The notes under the pieces were generated by a model, which saw only the letters and a list, made by a program, of their open reading frames with translations, made no database searches and was not told the origin of the DNA. Positions 21,901 to 33,900 of a stretch of 64,000 bases of DNA are shown piece by piece (position 1 is the first letter of the stretch; every line of letters starts with the position of its first letter). The DNA is from Owenia fusiformis (lineage: Eukaryota; Annelida; Polychaeta; Sabellida; Oweniidae). The stretch covers positions 28,971,248-29,035,247 of the forward strand of contig CAIIXF020000003.1 in the NCBI GenBank assembly GCA_903813345.2. Direction: 5' to 3'. The position numbers and the translations under genes are program-made.

Positions 21901-24900
21901 TAGCGTTTTGAAATCGCTAAATTTGGTGCCCATGTTAAGCCAATGGGAAAAAAGACTTTTTCGAAGTGTAAAATACAAGATATAGACTGAGCACAGCTTA
22001 ACATAATGAATGCCTATAAAAGAAGGGGACCTCAAAAGCTACCTAGCTTCAAAGTTTGGACACCAAAATGCCTAGGTCAAAATCTAGGTCAAATTCATAG
22101 TTTTTCCTTATTTTTACGATTCTGACACTACACTTTAATAATTTGCTTCAAAATTTTGTATACAGGTAGCAAAGAGTGTACTAATAGTGTTAGCCTTTTG
22201 CCGTCAGAAAGTATTTTGACCCACTTTTGAGATATGGTGTCCGAAAAGTAGGTCAAAATAAAAATTTCTCATAATTTAACATATGAGCTATGAGTTAAGG
22301 GTAGAATTTTCTCAGGAATCCGAATCTGCAAACCAAATTTCAATCCGACTTTTCGTTGGGAAGTTATGGCGTTTTGAAAGCTCAAAAATCGCTAATTTTG
22401 GTGCCCCATGTTATGTCAATGAGAAAAAAGATTTTTTTGAAGTGTAAAATACCAGATAAAGACTGAGTACAGCTTAAGATTCTGAAAGTCTATAAAAGAA
22501 GGGGACCTGGAAGGCTATCTAGCTTTAAAATTTGGACACCAAAATCCCTAGGTCAAAATCTAGGTCAAATACATAGTTTTTCCTTATTTTTGCGATTCTG
22601 GCACTACACTTTTAGGATTTGCTTCAAAATTTTGTATACAGGTAGCAAAGAGTGGGCTAGTAGTGTTAGCCTTTTGCCGTCAGAGAGTATTTTGACCCAC
22701 TTTTGAGATATGGTGTCCGAAAAGTAGGTCAAAATAAAAAATTCTCCAAATTTTACATATGAGTTATGAATTAAGGGTAGAATTTTCTCAGGAGTCCGAA
22801 TCTTTAAACCAAATTTCAATCTAACTTCTGGTTAGATAGTTATAGCGGTTTGAAGTCTCGAAAAGTCGATATGATGATATCCCCATGTTAAGCCAATGGA
22901 GTCGAAGATAAAAAATTGAGAGTTGTCTAAATGTCTAAATTCTAGCTGACTCGATCAGCTTATTCTGGATGACTCAGCTTACAAGTATTCTGGATGACTC
23001 AGCTTAAAAAAAAGTATTAAATCTGGAGTCTTAAATTGAACTTGTTCAATTTACATGTCTAGTTATTTTTTTAATCTGATCAAATTCACACTGCAAGTTA
23101 ACATGTTAATATGCCAAAATTTAAACAAAATATCCTACTGAGTTTGTTTACTTGTTTACTTTTCTTAATTGGCATTTGTTTATTTAGCCGCCACATTTTG
23201 CCATGAAATGCATGAACTTTTTCAGTTTTTGCTTTACTTCATTTGCCCACAAGTTTCTTATATATTCTTCTCAATGTCCACATTTTACATGAAATATATG
23301 GAATAACTCTATGTAAATCAGAGAAAATATGTTGCAAGTGTTTTTTTTCTCCAAATTAATAATTACAGATAAATCACATAATTGAAACTGTTTCTGTTAC
23401 ACTTAATTATTTTATTACTTGTAATACTATAGAGAATTAAAAAATATCATTTAACAATGATGCACCCCTAAACATTAATCTTGAGTTAAATTTGAATCCG
23501 TAGTGGAGTTTTACATGTAATGGAATACAGTTGAACCCATATTAACCCATGTTCAATTGAACCTATAGTTGAACCTGTAGTTAGAAAGAGTTTTACATGT
23601 AATCGAATTGAACCTATAGTTAAACCGGTGGTTAATGGTTCTACATATTACTCAATTGAACCTATAGTTGAACCTGTAGTTTGAAGCTAACTTGTTATTT
23701 AATTGAACCTGTAGTTTGCCAGTTTAGTTAAAAATAGAACCCGTAGTTGAGAGTTTTACATATAATTGAATTAACCTATAGTTGAACCCGTAGTTGAGAG
23801 TTTTACATATAATTGAATTGAACCTATAGTTGAACCCGTAGTTGAGGATTTTATATGTAATCGAATTGAACCTATAGTTGAACCCGTAGTTGGGAGAGTT
23901 TTACATGTAATCAAATTGAACCTATAGGTTAACCCTTAGTTGAGAGTTTTACATGTAATCAAATTGAACCTATAGTTGAACCCCTAGTTGAGGGTTTAAC
24001 GTATTAACTGTAGTTTTAGGTGAATGGCATTATTCAACTGAACCTTGATGCTTTCAGTCAATCTTTGGACATTTAAACCGAGTCTTTACATTTTTTTAAC
24101 CCTTAGTTGAGAGTTTTACATGTAATCAAACTGAACCTATAGTTGAACCCGTAGTTGAGGGTTTAACGTATTAACTGTAGTTTTAGGTGAATGGCATTAT
24201 TCAACTGAATCTTGATGCTTTCAGTCAATCTTTGGACATTTAAACTGAGGGTTTAATAGAAACTATAGTTGAACCCGTAGTTGAGAGTTTTACATATAAT
24301 TGAATTGAACCTATAGTTGAACCTGTAGTTTGAAGCTAACTTGTTATTTAATTGTTCCTGTAGTTTGCCAGTTTAGTTGAAAATAGAACCCGTAGTTGAG
24401 AGTTTTACATATAATTGAATTGACCTATAGTTGAACCCGTAGTTGAGAGTTTTACATGTAATTGAATTGAACCTATAGTTGAACCCGTAGTTGAGGGTTT
24501 TACATGTAATCGAATTGAACATATAGTTGAACCCGTAGTTGGGAGAGTTTTACATGTAATCGAATTGAACCTATAGGTTAACCCTTAGTTGAGAGTTTTA
24601 CATGTAATCAAATTGAACCTATAGTTGAACCCGTAGTTGAGGGTTTAACGTATTAACTGTAGTTTTAGGTGAATGGCATTATTCAACTGAACCTTGATGC
24701 TTTCAGTCAATCTTTGGACATTTAAACTGAGTCATAACATTTTTCTTTTAATTGTTCAATCGTAGTTTATGATTCTACATATTACTCAATTGAACCTATA
24801 GTTGAACCCGTAGTTTGAAGCTAACTTGTTATATAATTGAACCTGTACTTTGCCAGTTTAGTTGAAAATAGAACCTATAGTGAATTGAACCTATAGTTGA

Positions 24901-27900
24901 ACCTGTAGTTCAGGGTTTTACATGTAATCGAACTGAACCTATAGTTGAACCCGTAGTTGGGAGAGTTTTACATGTAATCGAATTGAACCTATAGGTTAAC
25001 CCTTAGTTGAGAGTTTTACATGTAATCAAATTGAACCTATAGTTGAACCCGTAGTTGAGGGTTTAATGTACTAACTGTAGTTTTAAGTGAATGACATTAT
25101 TCAACTGAACCTTGACGCTTTCAGTCAATCTTTGGACATTTAAACTGAGTCATTACATGTTTCTTTTAATTGTTCAATTATTTCAATTTTTAGACCAATA
25201 ATTCTACTGGAACAAGAAAAATGTTTTTATTAATTTCTTAAAATAGCAATTTATTATTTTCTAATGATATCTGATCAAATTCACACTGCAAGTTAACATG
25301 TTAATATGCCAAAATTTAAACAAATATCCTACTGAGTTTGTTTACTTGTTTACTTTTCTTAATTGGCATTTGTTTATTTAGTCGCCACACTTTGCCATGA
25401 AATGCATGAACTTTTTCAGTTTTTGCTTTACTTTGCTCCATTTGCCCACAAGTTTCTTATATATTCTTCTCAATGTCCACATTTTACATGAAATATAAGG
25501 AATAACTCTATGTAAATCAGAGAAAATATGTTGCAAGTGTTTTTTCTCCAAATTAATAATTACAGATAAATCACATAATTGAAGCTGTTTCTGATACACT
25601 AAATTATTTCATTACTTGTAATTCTATAGAGAATTAAAAAATATCATTTAACAATGATGCACCCCTAAACATTAATCTTGAGTTAAATTTGAATCCGTAG
25701 TTGAGTTTTACATGTAATGGAATACAGTTGAACCCATATTAACCCATGTTCAATTGAACCTATAGTTTAACCTGTAGTTGAGAGAGAGTTTTACATGTAA
25801 TCGAATTGAACCTATAGTTAAGCCCGTAGTTAATGGTTCTACATATTACTCAATTGAACCTATAGTTGAACCTGTAGTTTGAAGCTAACTTGTTATTTAA
25901 TTGAACCTGTAGTTTGCCATTTTAGTTGAAAATAGAACCCGTAGTTGAGAGTTTTACATATAATTGAATTGACCTATGTTGAACCCGTAGTTGAGAGTTT
26001 TACATGTAATTGAATTGAACCTATAGTTGAACCCGTAGTTGAGGGTTTTACATGTAATCAAATTGAACCTATAGTTGAACCCGTAGTTGGGAGAGTTTTA
26101 CATGTAATCGAATTGAACCTATAGGTTAACCCTTAGTTGAGAGTTTTACATGTAATCAAATTGAACCTATAGTTGAACCCGTAGTTGAGGGTTTAACGTA
26201 TTAACTGTAGTTTTAGGTGAATGGCATTATTCAACTGAACCTTGATGCTTTCAGTCAATCTTTGGACATTTAAACTGAGTCTTTACATTTTTTAACCCTT
26301 AGTTGAGAGTTTTACATGTAATCAAATTGAACCTATAGTTGAACCCGTAGTTGAGGGTTTAACGTATTAACTGTAGTTTTAGGTGAATGGCATTATTCAA
26401 CTGAACCTTGATGCTTTCAGTCAATCTTTGGACATTTAAACTGAGGGTTTAATTGTTCAATCATAGTATATGATTCTACATATTACTCAATTGAACCTAT
26501 AGTTGAACCTGTAGTTTGAAGCTGACTTGTTATTTAGTTGAACCTGTAGTTTGCCAGTTTAGTTGAAAATAGAACCCATAGTTGAACCCGTAGTTGAGAG
26601 TTTTACATATAGTTGAATTGAACCTATAGTTGAACCTGTAGTTGAGAGTTTTACATGTAATTGAATTGAACCTATAGTTGAACCTGTAGTTGAGGGTTTT
26701 ACATGTAATCGAATTGAACCTATAGTTGAACCCGTAGTTGGGAGAGTTTTACATGTAATCGAATTGAACCTATAGGTTAACCCTTAGTTGAGAGTTTTAC
26801 ATGTTATCAAATTGAACCTATAGTTGAACCCGTAGTTGAGGGTTTAACGTACTAACTGTAGTTTTAAGTGAATGATATTATTCAACTGAACCTTGACGCT
26901 TTCAGTCAATCTTTGGACATTTAAACTGAGTCATTACATGTTTCTTTTAATTGTTCAATTATTTCAATTTTTTGACCAATAATTCTACTAGAACAAGAAA
27001 AATGTTTTTATTAATTTCATAAAATAGCAATTTATTATTTTCTAATCTGATCAAATTCACACTGCAAGTTAACATGTTAATATGCCAAAATTTAAACAAA
27101 ATATCCTACTGAGTTTGTTTACTTGTTTACTTTTCTTAATTGGCATTTGTTTATTTAGCCGCCACACTTTGCCATGAAATGCATGAACTTTTTCAGTTTT
27201 TGCTTTACTTTGCTCCATTTGCCCACAAGTTTCTTATATATTCTTCTCAATGTCCACATTTTACATGAAATATAAGGAATAACTCTATGTAAATCAGAGA
27301 AAATATGTTGCAAGTGTTTATTCTCCAAATTAATAATTACAGATAAATCACATAATTGAAGCTGTTTCTGATACACTAAATTATTTCATTACTTGTACAT
27401 GTAATACTATAGAGAATTAAAAAATATCATTTAACAATGATGCACCCCTAAACATTAATCTTGAGTTAAATTTGAATCCGTAGTGGAGTTTTACATGTAA
27501 TGGAATACAGTTGAACCCATATTAACCCATGTTCAATTGAACCTATAGTTGAACCTGTAGTTAGAAAGAGTTTTACATGTAATCGAATTGAACCTATAGT
27601 TAAGCCCGTAGTTAATGGTTCTACATATTTCTCAATTGAACCTATAGTTGAACCTGTAGTTTGAAGCTAACTTGTTATTTAATTGAACCTGTAGTTTGCC
27701 AGTTTAGTTGAAAATAGAACCCGCAGTTGAGAGTTTTACATATAATTGAATTGACCTATAGTTGAACCCGTAGTTGAGAGTTTTACATGTAATTGAATTG
27801 AACCTATAGTTGAACCTATAGTTGAGGGTTTTACATGTAATCGAATTGAACCTATAGTTGAACCAGTAGTTGGGAGAGTTTTACATGTAATCGAATTGAA

Positions 27901-30900
27901 CCTATAGGTTAACCCTTAGTTGAGAGTTTTACATGTTATCAAATTGAACCTATAGTTGAACCCGTAGTTGAGGGTTTAACGTATTAACTGTAGTTTAAGG
28001 TGAATGGCATTATTCAACTGAACCTTGATGCTTTCAGTCAATCTTTGGACATTTAAACTGAGTCTTTACATTTTTTTAACCCTTAGTTGAGAGTTTTACA
28101 TGTAATCAAATTGAACCTATAGATGAACCCGTAGTTGAGGGTTTAACGTATTAACTGTAGTTTTAGGTGAATGGCATTATTCAACTGAACCTTGATGCTT
28201 TCAGTCAATCTTTGGACATTTAAACTGAGGGTTTAATTGTTCAATCATAGTTTATGATTCTACATATTACTCAATTGAACCTATAGTTGAACCCGTAGTT
28301 TGAAGCCGACTTGTTATTTAATTGAATCTGTAGTTTGCCAGTTTAGTTGAAAATAGAACCTATAGTTGAACCCGTAGTTGAGAGTTTTACATATAATTGA
28401 ATTGAACCTATAGTTGAACCCGTAGTTGAGAGTTTTACATGTAATTGAATTGAACCTATAGTTGAACCTGTAGTTGAGGGTTTTACATGTAATTGAATTG
28501 AACTTATAGTTGAACCCGTAGTTGGGAGAGATTTACATGTAATCGAATTGAACCTTTAGGTTAACCCTTAGTTGAGAGTTTCACATGTAATCAAATTGAA
28601 CCTATAGTTGAACCCGTAGTTGAGGGTTTAACGTACTAACTGTAGTTTTAAGTGAATGACATTATTCAACTGAACCTTGATACTTTCAGTCAATCTTTGG
28701 ACATTTAAACTGAGTCATTACATTTTTCTTTTAATTGTTCAATTATTTCAATTTTTTGACCAATAATTCTACTAGAACAAGAAAAATGTTTTTATTAATT
28801 TCTTAAAATAGCAATTTATTATTTTCTAATCTGATCAAATTCACACTGCAAGTTAACATGTTAATATGCCAAAATTTAAACAAAATATCCTACTGAGTTT
28901 GTTTACTTGTTTACTTTTCTTAATTGGCATTTGTTTATTTTGCCGCCACACTTTGCCATGAAATGCATGAACTTTTTCAGTTTTTGCTTTACTTTGCTCC
29001 ATTTGCCCACAAGTTTCTTATATATTCTTCTCAATGTCCACATTTTACATGAAATATAAGGAATAACTCTATGTAAATCAGAGAAAATATGTTGCAATTG
29101 TTTTTTCTCCAAATTAATAATTACAGATAAATCACATAATTGAAGCTGTTTCTGTTACACTAAATTATTTCATTACTTGTAATACTATAGAGAATTAAAA
29201 AATATAATTTAACAATGATGCACCCCGAAACATTAATCTTGAGTTAAATTTGAATCTGTAGTTGAGAGTTTTACATGTAATGGAATACAGTTGAACCCAT
29301 ATTAACCCATGTTAAATTGAACCTATAGTTGAACCTGTAGTTGAGAGAGTTTTACATGTAATCGAATTGAACCTATAGTTAAACCCATAGTTTATGGTTC
29401 TACATATTACTCATTGAACCTATAGTTTAACCCGTAGTTTGAAACTAACTTGTTATTTAATTGAACCTGTAGTTTGCCAGATTTAGTTGAAAATAGAACC
29501 CGCAGTTGAGAGTTTTACATATAATTGAATTGAACCTATAGTTGAACCCGTAGTTGAGAGTTTTACATGTAATTGAATTGAACCTATAGTTGAACCCATA
29601 GTTGAGGGTTTTACATGTGATCGAATTGAACCTATAGTTGAACCCGTAGTTGGGAGAGATTAACATGTAATCGAATTGAAAATTGTTATTCATGGTTGTG
29701 ATGAAACATGAATTTTTAAACTCTAAAACTCTAAACTATTTTCAACTAAACTGACAAACTATAGGTTCAATTATAGGTTCATTGAATAACATGTAAATCT
29801 CTCAACTATAGGTTCTATTCAGTTAAATGTAAAACTCTAAACTACGGGTTCAACTATAGGTTCTATTTTCAACTAAACGTATAAACTATAGGTTCAATTA
29901 TAGGTTCATTGAATAACATGTAAAACTCTCAACTACGGGTTCAACTATAGTTTCTACTCAATTAAATGTAAAACTCTAAACTACGGGTTCAACTATAGGT
30001 TCTATTTTCAACTAAACTGACAAACTATAGGTTCAATTATAGGTTTATTGAATAACATGTAAAACTCTCAACTACGGGTTCAACTATAGGTTCTATTCAG
30101 TTAAATGTAAAACTCTAAACTACAGGTTCAACTATAGGTTCTATTTTCAACTAAACTGACAAACTATAGGTTCAATTATAGGTTCATTGAATAACATGTA
30201 AAACTCTCAACTACGGGTTCAACTATAGTTTCAATTCAATTACATATTAAACTCTCAACTACGGGTTCAACTATAGGTTCTATTCAATTTCATGTAAAAA
30301 TCTCAACTACGGGTTCAACGATAGGTTCATTGAATAACATGTAAAACTCTCAACTACGGGTTTAACTATAGTTTCAATTCAATTACATGTTAAACTCTCA
30401 ACTACGGGTTCAACTATAGGTTCTATTTAATTACATGTTAAACTTTCAACTACGGGTTCAACTATAGGTTCAATTCAATTACATGTAAAACTCTCAACTA
30501 CAGGTTCAACTATAGGTTCAATTACTTACTACAGGTTCAATTTTCTACTATATACAGCTTTAACTACAGGTTCATGGATGCAGTTTTAGAATATGAAAAT
30601 ATGATTAACTCGAGAAGTTGGTTTCCAAAAGAAAATCTACCTTTTCATAGTTTATTTGGTTAGGGCTCCTTAATGCCTAAAAACTGTCAGAAATGTAAAA
30701 TAATAAAAATAGAATGAAATAAAAAACATCTAACCAGGTGAATTAAGGAGCATAAGTAAGTCCCTCTATTTTCTCTAAAATGTACTACATTTCATGTTAT
30801 TTCATGTAACCACGATTCCCCATACTTAAACACAGTGGGAAAAACATGGCGGAGTCATGTAAAACCAAGACAAGAGTTACATGATTTTGCCACATTGTTC

Positions 30901-33900
30901 ATGTTCTGCCACAGTTTGCCCCGTGTAAAAGTGGAGTAAAATCAAGAGTGCCATCTCTTGTTTTTACAACAACATGCCACGACACACATGGGGCAAAATG
31001 AAGCGAACTAAAGTGAAGTAAAGTAAGAACATGTGCCCTCTTTCGCCACGCATGTAAAAACATGGGTTTTTTCCTAAGGGTATATTCCAAAAATTCTTGA
31101 AACCCTGTAAGTCGTAGGTCGTAGGGTCGAAGGGTCGAAGGGTTTTTAGTACATTCCGTGCAACACATGGCGATTGCCGTACTTCACGTCAAATGGGGTT
31201 ATCGTCTCCACTGATTATTACTCTTTCCCCGCAAGGATATCACAAAACAAAAATATCTAGTATCCATTATAATGGTTTGGTCTAAAATATACAATAAAAC
31301 CTGTCCTAGTTAACACCTATCTCTAATGAACACCAGTCCCTCTATTTGAACACCAATTGCCTGAAAATACTCCATCAACCTAAAAGCATTTTATATTATG
31401 AAAACCTATTTACAGCGAACACTTGTTTTGCTCAAATTCTCAGAGCCTCGATGTTGATGAAGCTGGTGAAATCAGACTATTATAAAGGGTGCTGCTTTAT
31501 AATGTTCCCTATATACACAGGTTCTACTGTAGTATGTTTCAACAAATGTAACCAATATATATACATATATATATGATTTTCAGGCGAACTGTAAAGGATA
31601 AACTAACTGGCCAGGATGTGACTCTAACAGAAGAGGACATTGCCACTATAAAGAAGGTTAAAGGTCAAGGTTATCCTACTGGAGTTGGTGATCCATATGA
31701 GGTAAGGTGCTACTGGACTCTGCCACAACGTTTTGCTCTGATTTCGATTTATATCACTTTCAATTTTGTTTTGGGAGCATTTTCTGTAGTTTCTAATTAT
31801 TTGAGCAAGCCATGTGTGATGATCATCAAATTACATGCATTCAACTGTTGGAGATTTTACACTGATGTGAAAAACCTGTAACTCTCCATTTAAGTAAACC
31901 TTTTAAAATTAGACAATGTGAATAGACTAGTTGAAAAAAATTATCTAATTAAAAATATAATTTAGAAACTTTTCTAGTTATTGAAGCATTTATTTAACTT
32001 CCACATTGATATTGCAGCCTTGGGTAGACTTCTTCACATATGAAAAGATGATACATCCTGTAACAAACAGACCGGAACACAAACGCAGCTTTGTTCCATC
32101 AAGATGGGAGAAACTAAAGGTAAGGGTAGAGAAGGGGATTAGCCAATGATGTACAGAGTTCAGTTTAAATAATGTGAACATTAGTCGCAGACCAATAAAA
32201 TGGAAATTTGTCATGAAAATAGTACTATGGAGGATGGGAAGTATAATTCATATTCATCTCTTTTGATGTGGCTTATTGTCTAATTGTGTCTTCAATCTTT
32301 CAATTACGAACCAAGTTTATTTTCACATTACGGAAGCCTCAGATTATATGTCAGGTCTAGTTACACATGTATTCAGTAGTCAAATCTTTTTATGTCCTCC
32401 GCTACACAAAGTTAGGCATACTCTCAGCCAAGGCATGTCTTGTATGTCCGATTGATATCTCTTTTCCATTAAACCTTACAGCTATCAGTTACAAATTTTG
32501 GGTACAGAATCATGCATTAGAAAGAAAAAAATAAAAATGTGCATGTTAATGGATCATCTACTTTAATACAAAGTTCAAACTTCGGGCCATTATTTCAGGT
32601 TGGTAGGCTGGTCCATGCTATGAAGATGGGTTGGATCAAACCCAGACCCCCAAAGACAGATGATGATGAGCAGCCAAATTATTACAATCTATGGAGTAAT
32701 GAAGACCAGGTATATACAGTGTCATGAATGCTGAGGGCATCATAAGTAAAATGTTTTGAAGGAATTGAATAAGGTAGACACTTTCTGGACCACCCTGTAT
32801 AACTGGGTTTGTTGAAACCATCACATTTTCTCTACAATCATGTGAAAGTCAAGTTTAATCAGTCGAATTATAAATTGTTTATTCAAAATCCAGATTGCTT
32901 CATCATAAAAGAAAAAGAAGTTTGTTTGGGTTTACAAGCTTTAAGCAGCATTAAGCAATAAATTTCAAGTATAAAACAGTTTAAAACAATTTATCTAAAA
33001 TGTTTATAACTTTTTACAAGTACCATATTGTTATAGAGATCATCCTTGTCATAACCGTTTTGTTTTTATTTCAGTCTGAGATTAGCAAACGGTTCCAGCA
33101 TCATATTCCTGCACCTAAGTTGGCACTACCAGGACATGCTGAGTCATACAACCCTCCACCTGAGTATCTATTTACAGAAGAAGAGGTAATACTAAATTAA
33201 ATGATATTGTATTCTGTTTTTACACACTTTGTGTGAATGCCATGTTGTCAAAGAGCAACATGTATTCCTAAAAATAGCAGAACTACTGTATTTGTCTTAT
33301 GTCACATGAAATTTAGGGGTATTCTGACACCATTGTTTACATTATCTTTTGTAAACTAACTTTGAATGGTCTCATGCATTTAGTCTTTTGGCAACATTAA
33401 CCACCTTCAGACATGCCAAAAATACAAAAACATTGATAAAAAAGATGATCTGTTAACTTATATGTATACAAACCCATGTTAAAGTCCAAGGTAATTAAAT
33501 GTATCTCATTTTGTTCAGACAGGCAACGATTAGATGAAGTTTAAGACATTGTAGAATCTTTCAATAACAATGTTTAATTACTCTGAATTTTAAAGGAACT
33601 TGCATGGAAGGAAAAGGAACCAGAAGACAGAAGGCAGAATTTCATTCCACAAAAGTTTAGTTGTTTACGTCATGTTCCCGCCTACTCTAGGTTTATCAAT
33701 GAGAGGTTCGAGAGATGTCTGGATCTCTACCTGTGCCCAAGACAGAGAAAAATGAGGGTATGTTGTGTTTCCTCAACACATATTTTCTTCGTGTTTAACT
33801 ATGAACTTCATAACAATTTCTGACAACAAAAATGAATGAAAACAACTGGAGGCAAAATAACTGAAATTATTGAAAACAACTGGCATATAGAGACAATTTC

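Larger units (their letters stand above)
19040..29690 (+). repeat. GAACCTATAGTTGAACC satellite, forward orientation
   Basis: Tandem array based on a unit of about 47-48 bp: GAACCTATAGTTGAACCCGT, AGTTGAGAGTTTTACATG, TAATTGAATT. The unit contains an internal near-duplication of TTGAACCYRTAGTTGA. A longer variant with TTTGTCAGTTTAGTTGAAAA alternates regularly in 19200-19900. From about 23030 the array is organised into units of about 1.78 kb (see 23050-29260). Short open frames in it are products of the repeat, not genes. Confidence 0.9.
16014..31214. mobile_element. 15.2-kb inverted-repeat element filling BOP1 intron 4, with internal satellite arrays
   Basis: The outermost ends are TCAGTGGAGACGCTAACCCC and the complement of TCAGTGGAGACGATAACCCC, with TTA directly outside both (16011-16013, 31215-31217). 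Further in, CCCTTCGACCCTACGACTTACA (left, about 17183-17205, split here only by variants) pairs with the right end at about 31110-31140. Then comes a long near-identical arm, 18506-19075 (left) against 30505-31083 (right). The left arm is enlarged by sequence at about 16090-17050 and 17230-18505 that is absent on the right. Between the arms lie satellite arrays (19040-30560). No intact transposase was recognised anywhere inside. Confidence 0.7.

Noticed and set aside
25378-25599. 73-codon minus-strand frame as a real gene
   Set aside because: It lies in a near-identical repeat, is broken in one copy, has no recognisable domain and no promoter; kept only as a finding.
30899-31168. Minus-strand open frame of 89 codons
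   Set aside because: Falls across the right inverted arm of the giant element; the mirrored left copy is not open in the same way.
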